This document shows positions 18,589-20,500 of a DNA stretch of 20,500 bases, piece by piece (the first letter of the stretch is position 1; each line of letters opens with the position of its first letter). A model generated the notes under the pieces. That model was not told the origin of the DNA. It was given only the letters and a program-made list of their open reading frames with translations, and searched no databases. Source of the DNA: Gonium pectorale (Eukaryota > Chlorophyta > Chlorophyceae > Chlamydomonadales > Volvocaceae); assembly GCA_001584585.1 (NCBI GenBank), contig LSYV01000045.1:250555-271054 (forward strand). The letters run 5' to 3'. The position numbers were made by a program, and so were the translations under genes.

Positions 18589-18740
18589 TCCTGGAGGCTC
18601 GTGCGATAGCGTGGCGAGCGGGATGTGAGCTGGACACAAGCAATAGGCTCTTGGAATACTTTTGAACAGCAATCAGACCGGCAACGGCGTCATCGCGACG
18701 ACGGTCAGGATCGAGGTACATTCACACTCGCCATCTGCCT

Positions 18741-19850
18741 CCTCCTTCAAGGCCGTCCACCGCGCACAGGCGGCATGAAAAAAGAGAAACCTGCACAGAA
18801 AGAGGGCCCTTGGTTTGCGCCGAAGGTCCGGTGCCTTTGCAGGGCCAAACCCACGGGCGTCCATGGCGCTGGCCGCACGCAATAGACCCTTCTGATCCAA
18901 ACATCGTCTACAGCCGGTCCGCACCATACGGCTACGCACACATGTGCCCAATCCGGTCGCTGACCGAAGATACAACGCTCTAACTGCACATGAGAACGCG
19001 CGCGCACTGCATACTATCTGGCGTCACACCAAAGCTGCACCGCATGCTCGACCTACTACCCTGCATCCAATGTACGGACTGCCCAACAGCTCTCTTGCGC
19101 CGGCGATTGCACAACACTGCCGCCGCTACCGCTGCGATCAACACGGCCGCTGCCGCTCACGCTACCATCAGTGCCGTACTGCTGCGCAGAGCCAGCCCCG
19201 TAAGCGCCGTGGCCTGGCGTTCAGCGCACTCGTCCTGCGCGCGCCCAGCAGCATCCTGGCTAGCTAGCTCCGACCCGCCCCTCTTGCAGGCACCCGCAAC
19301 ACGTCCTAACTACGCCACCAAGCGACGACGCGACCGATGACTGCAAACTGAGCCCGTCTATCAATCTACGCTGCATTGTGCTACATCGTGTGGTGCGACA
19401 GTGCGGACTAGGCGCTGGCGAGGCCACACGCCCGGGTATGGTCCCTCGGCTGGCGCTACAAACCTGCACCGCCCACAGCTGCACGGCTCAAGCTCTGCAC
19501 TAAGGGCCTTCCAGCTAATGCGCACGCAACGTACCGACGTCTGATGCGTCTTCCTTTCCAGGTCGCACCCGCCCGTAGCTGTTCACGACGCGCATTGCGG
19601 CTGTCTGTGGTAGTACGGCAAAGCTAAACACCCAGTAAAGTACGCGCGAGGTCAACGTTGACATACACCAACAGCCGAGCTTGAACGTTGCCCGAGTGCC
19701 TCCTGCACTTCCTCCGCCTCCGCTGGCTGTGACTCTGCTGCTTGCGCATCCACAGTCGCTGCCGTGTTTCACCGCACCATCGGCGGTTTCCTCCCCATCG
19801 GCAGCAGCAGCGGAGCTAGCTCCTTACCGCGGCTTCTAAGAGGCCACGGT
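18741..19850. other. Intergenic or decayed sequence, no gene recognised
   Basis: I see no supported gene. Acceptor-like sites occur on the plus strand (CTCTTGCAG ending 19290, CTTTCCAG ending 19561), but the frames after them close quickly. No TGTAA is found on the minus strand here to end the open frame at 19851-20500. Confidence 0.35.
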
Positions 19851-20500
19851 TTACGCTGGCGCCTGCTCCCCCGCCGGGTCGGGCGCGACGGCAGACGCTG
19901 CGGGCTCCTCCGCTGAGGGTATTGCGGGTGCGGGCTCGGGCAGCAAGCTGACGTTGGAGCCGTGCGGCACCGACGCCGAGGCGTCCGGCACACATCCAGA
20001 GATCGTAACTTCTTGAGCGCGTCCTCCCTCCGTGGTCGAGGACGCCGCCACCACCACCATCGTGGGCGCGGACGTGGGCGTGGTGGTGCCCGCCGCATCC
20101 GCCGCAGGTGCTGTCACGGCTGCTGCAGCGGCCATAGCCGGCACAGCAGCAGCCGCCCCTACACCACCACCAGCAGCCTGGCCGAGGGCCGCTGCTACAG
20201 CGTCGCCTGCGTCCGGCCGGGCGGCTGCTTCAACGCATCCGCCATCGGGCCGAGCCGCGGACAACGCCGTGTCATCCAGCGCCGAGCCCAGCTCCGCCGG
20301 AGCTGCGCTGGCGACGGGGCGCCTTGTCGGGGAGCCCGCTACGGAGCCCGCCATGCGGCCGTTGCCTGCCTCGGCGTCAGCACTCCCGACGCCGAGATGC
20401 GCGGCCGAGCACGCGGCTCCGCCCGAGCTCCTCCCTCCGCCTCTGCCTCCCGCACCGCCCCGGAGCTCACGCCGCCCCGCGGCCGCTGCTGAATCGGCAC
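19851..20500 (-). CDS. Ala-rich open frame, C-terminal part, runs off right edge
   Basis: Function is not recognised. On the minus strand the frame is open from the window edge to a TAA at 19851-19853, about 216 codons. It is Ala/Gly/Pro/Thr-rich, with one less biased part near the end (RAQEVTISGCVPDASASV, NVSLLPEPAPAIPSAEEP). An internal ATG at 20354 gives 167 residues, but the frame is open before it, so this is more likely a 3' exon. The strand is uncertain. A plus-strand frame open from 20017 to 20500 shares the same third-codon positions, so GC3 cannot separate the two. Confidence 0.35.
   Translation of the reverse strand, partial: ADSAAAAGRRELRGGAGGRGGGRSSGGAACSAAHLGVGSADAEAGNGRMAGSVAGSPTRRPVASAAPAELGSALDDTALSAARPDGGCVEAAARPDAGDAVAAALGQAAGGGVGAAAAVPAMAAAAAVTAPAADAAGTTTPTSAPTMVVVAASSTTEGGRAQEVTISGCVPDASASVPHGSNVSLLPEPAPAIPSAEEPAASAVAPDPAGEQAPA

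Larger units (their letters stand above)
17755..18740 (+). pseudogene. Decayed Pmp-type (beta-helix repeat) exons
   Basis: Three degenerate repeat exons can be seen. Copy B (18234-18323) is the best: bounded by GCCCTGCAG and a GTGGGC donor, it is 90 nt, phase 1 at both ends, and reads GGAIYAESNVTTLTVDG then SCTLSGNHANGD. The GGAI motif and the N-rich end match the short repeats of chlamydial-type polymorphic outer membrane proteins, which also occur in volvocine algal surface or secreted proteins. Copy A (17755-17819) has a similar acceptor and reads ETLTVDGNSMITGNHAGK, but lacks the GGAI part and about 25 nt and starts in another phase. Copy C (from 18586) has the same acceptor but then stops; further on LLNSNQTGNG (about 18656-18690) appears in a shifted frame. 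No start, continuous frame or ending was found, so I call it a pseudogene or relic. Confidence 0.45.

Overview
The window looks like nuclear DNA of a green alga of the volvocine/Chlamydomonas type. The grounds are high GC with GC-rich third codon positions, many short GT-AG introns with C/T-rich 3' ends, pentanucleotide TGTAA motifs where poly(A) signals should be, simple repeats inside introns, and a chloroplast-targeted HU-like gene of the kind known from Chlamydomonas. It is not bacterial: most long open frames are shadows, and the real genes only appear after splicing.

Layout from left to right. (1) 101-4314, plus strand: the 3' part of a large gene (five exons seen, beginning upstream of the window) for a protein with an ARM-like helical segment followed by a long disordered tail containing a striking His/Gln-rich tract. 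(2) 4315-6440: 3' UTR and intergenic DNA with a perfect hairpin, a 14-bp tandem repeat and one weak candidate small gene. (3) 6524-11838, plus strand: a complete 11-exon gene for a 361-residue GHMP-superfamily small-molecule kinase. All splice phases fit and the three GHMP motifs are present. (4) 12682-13050, plus strand: a small intronless gene for mitochondrial ribosomal protein mL41. (5) 15172-16459, minus strand: a complete three-exon gene for a chloroplast HU-like nucleoid protein (171 residues) with a Pro/Ala/Lys tail. (6) 16825-17039, plus strand: a tiny, divergently placed gene-like unit starting MSCGCSGKD and followed by a TGTAA signal. (7) 17755-18740: decayed repeat exons of the polymorphic-outer-membrane-protein (Pmp, beta-helix) type. 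(8) 19851-20500: an Ala-rich open frame entering from the right edge on the minus strand, with the strand uncertain.

The genes do not form one pathway. Two encode organelle components (mitoribosome, chloroplast nucleoid) and one encodes a sugar-kinase-like enzyme of unknown substrate. The most interesting items are the GHMP kinase with its unusual GEHSDW signature, the tiny Cys-containing gene sharing a 365-bp divergent promoter region with the HU gene, and the degenerate symmetric-phase Pmp repeat exons. I found no CRISPR array, tRNA, rRNA or intact transposon.
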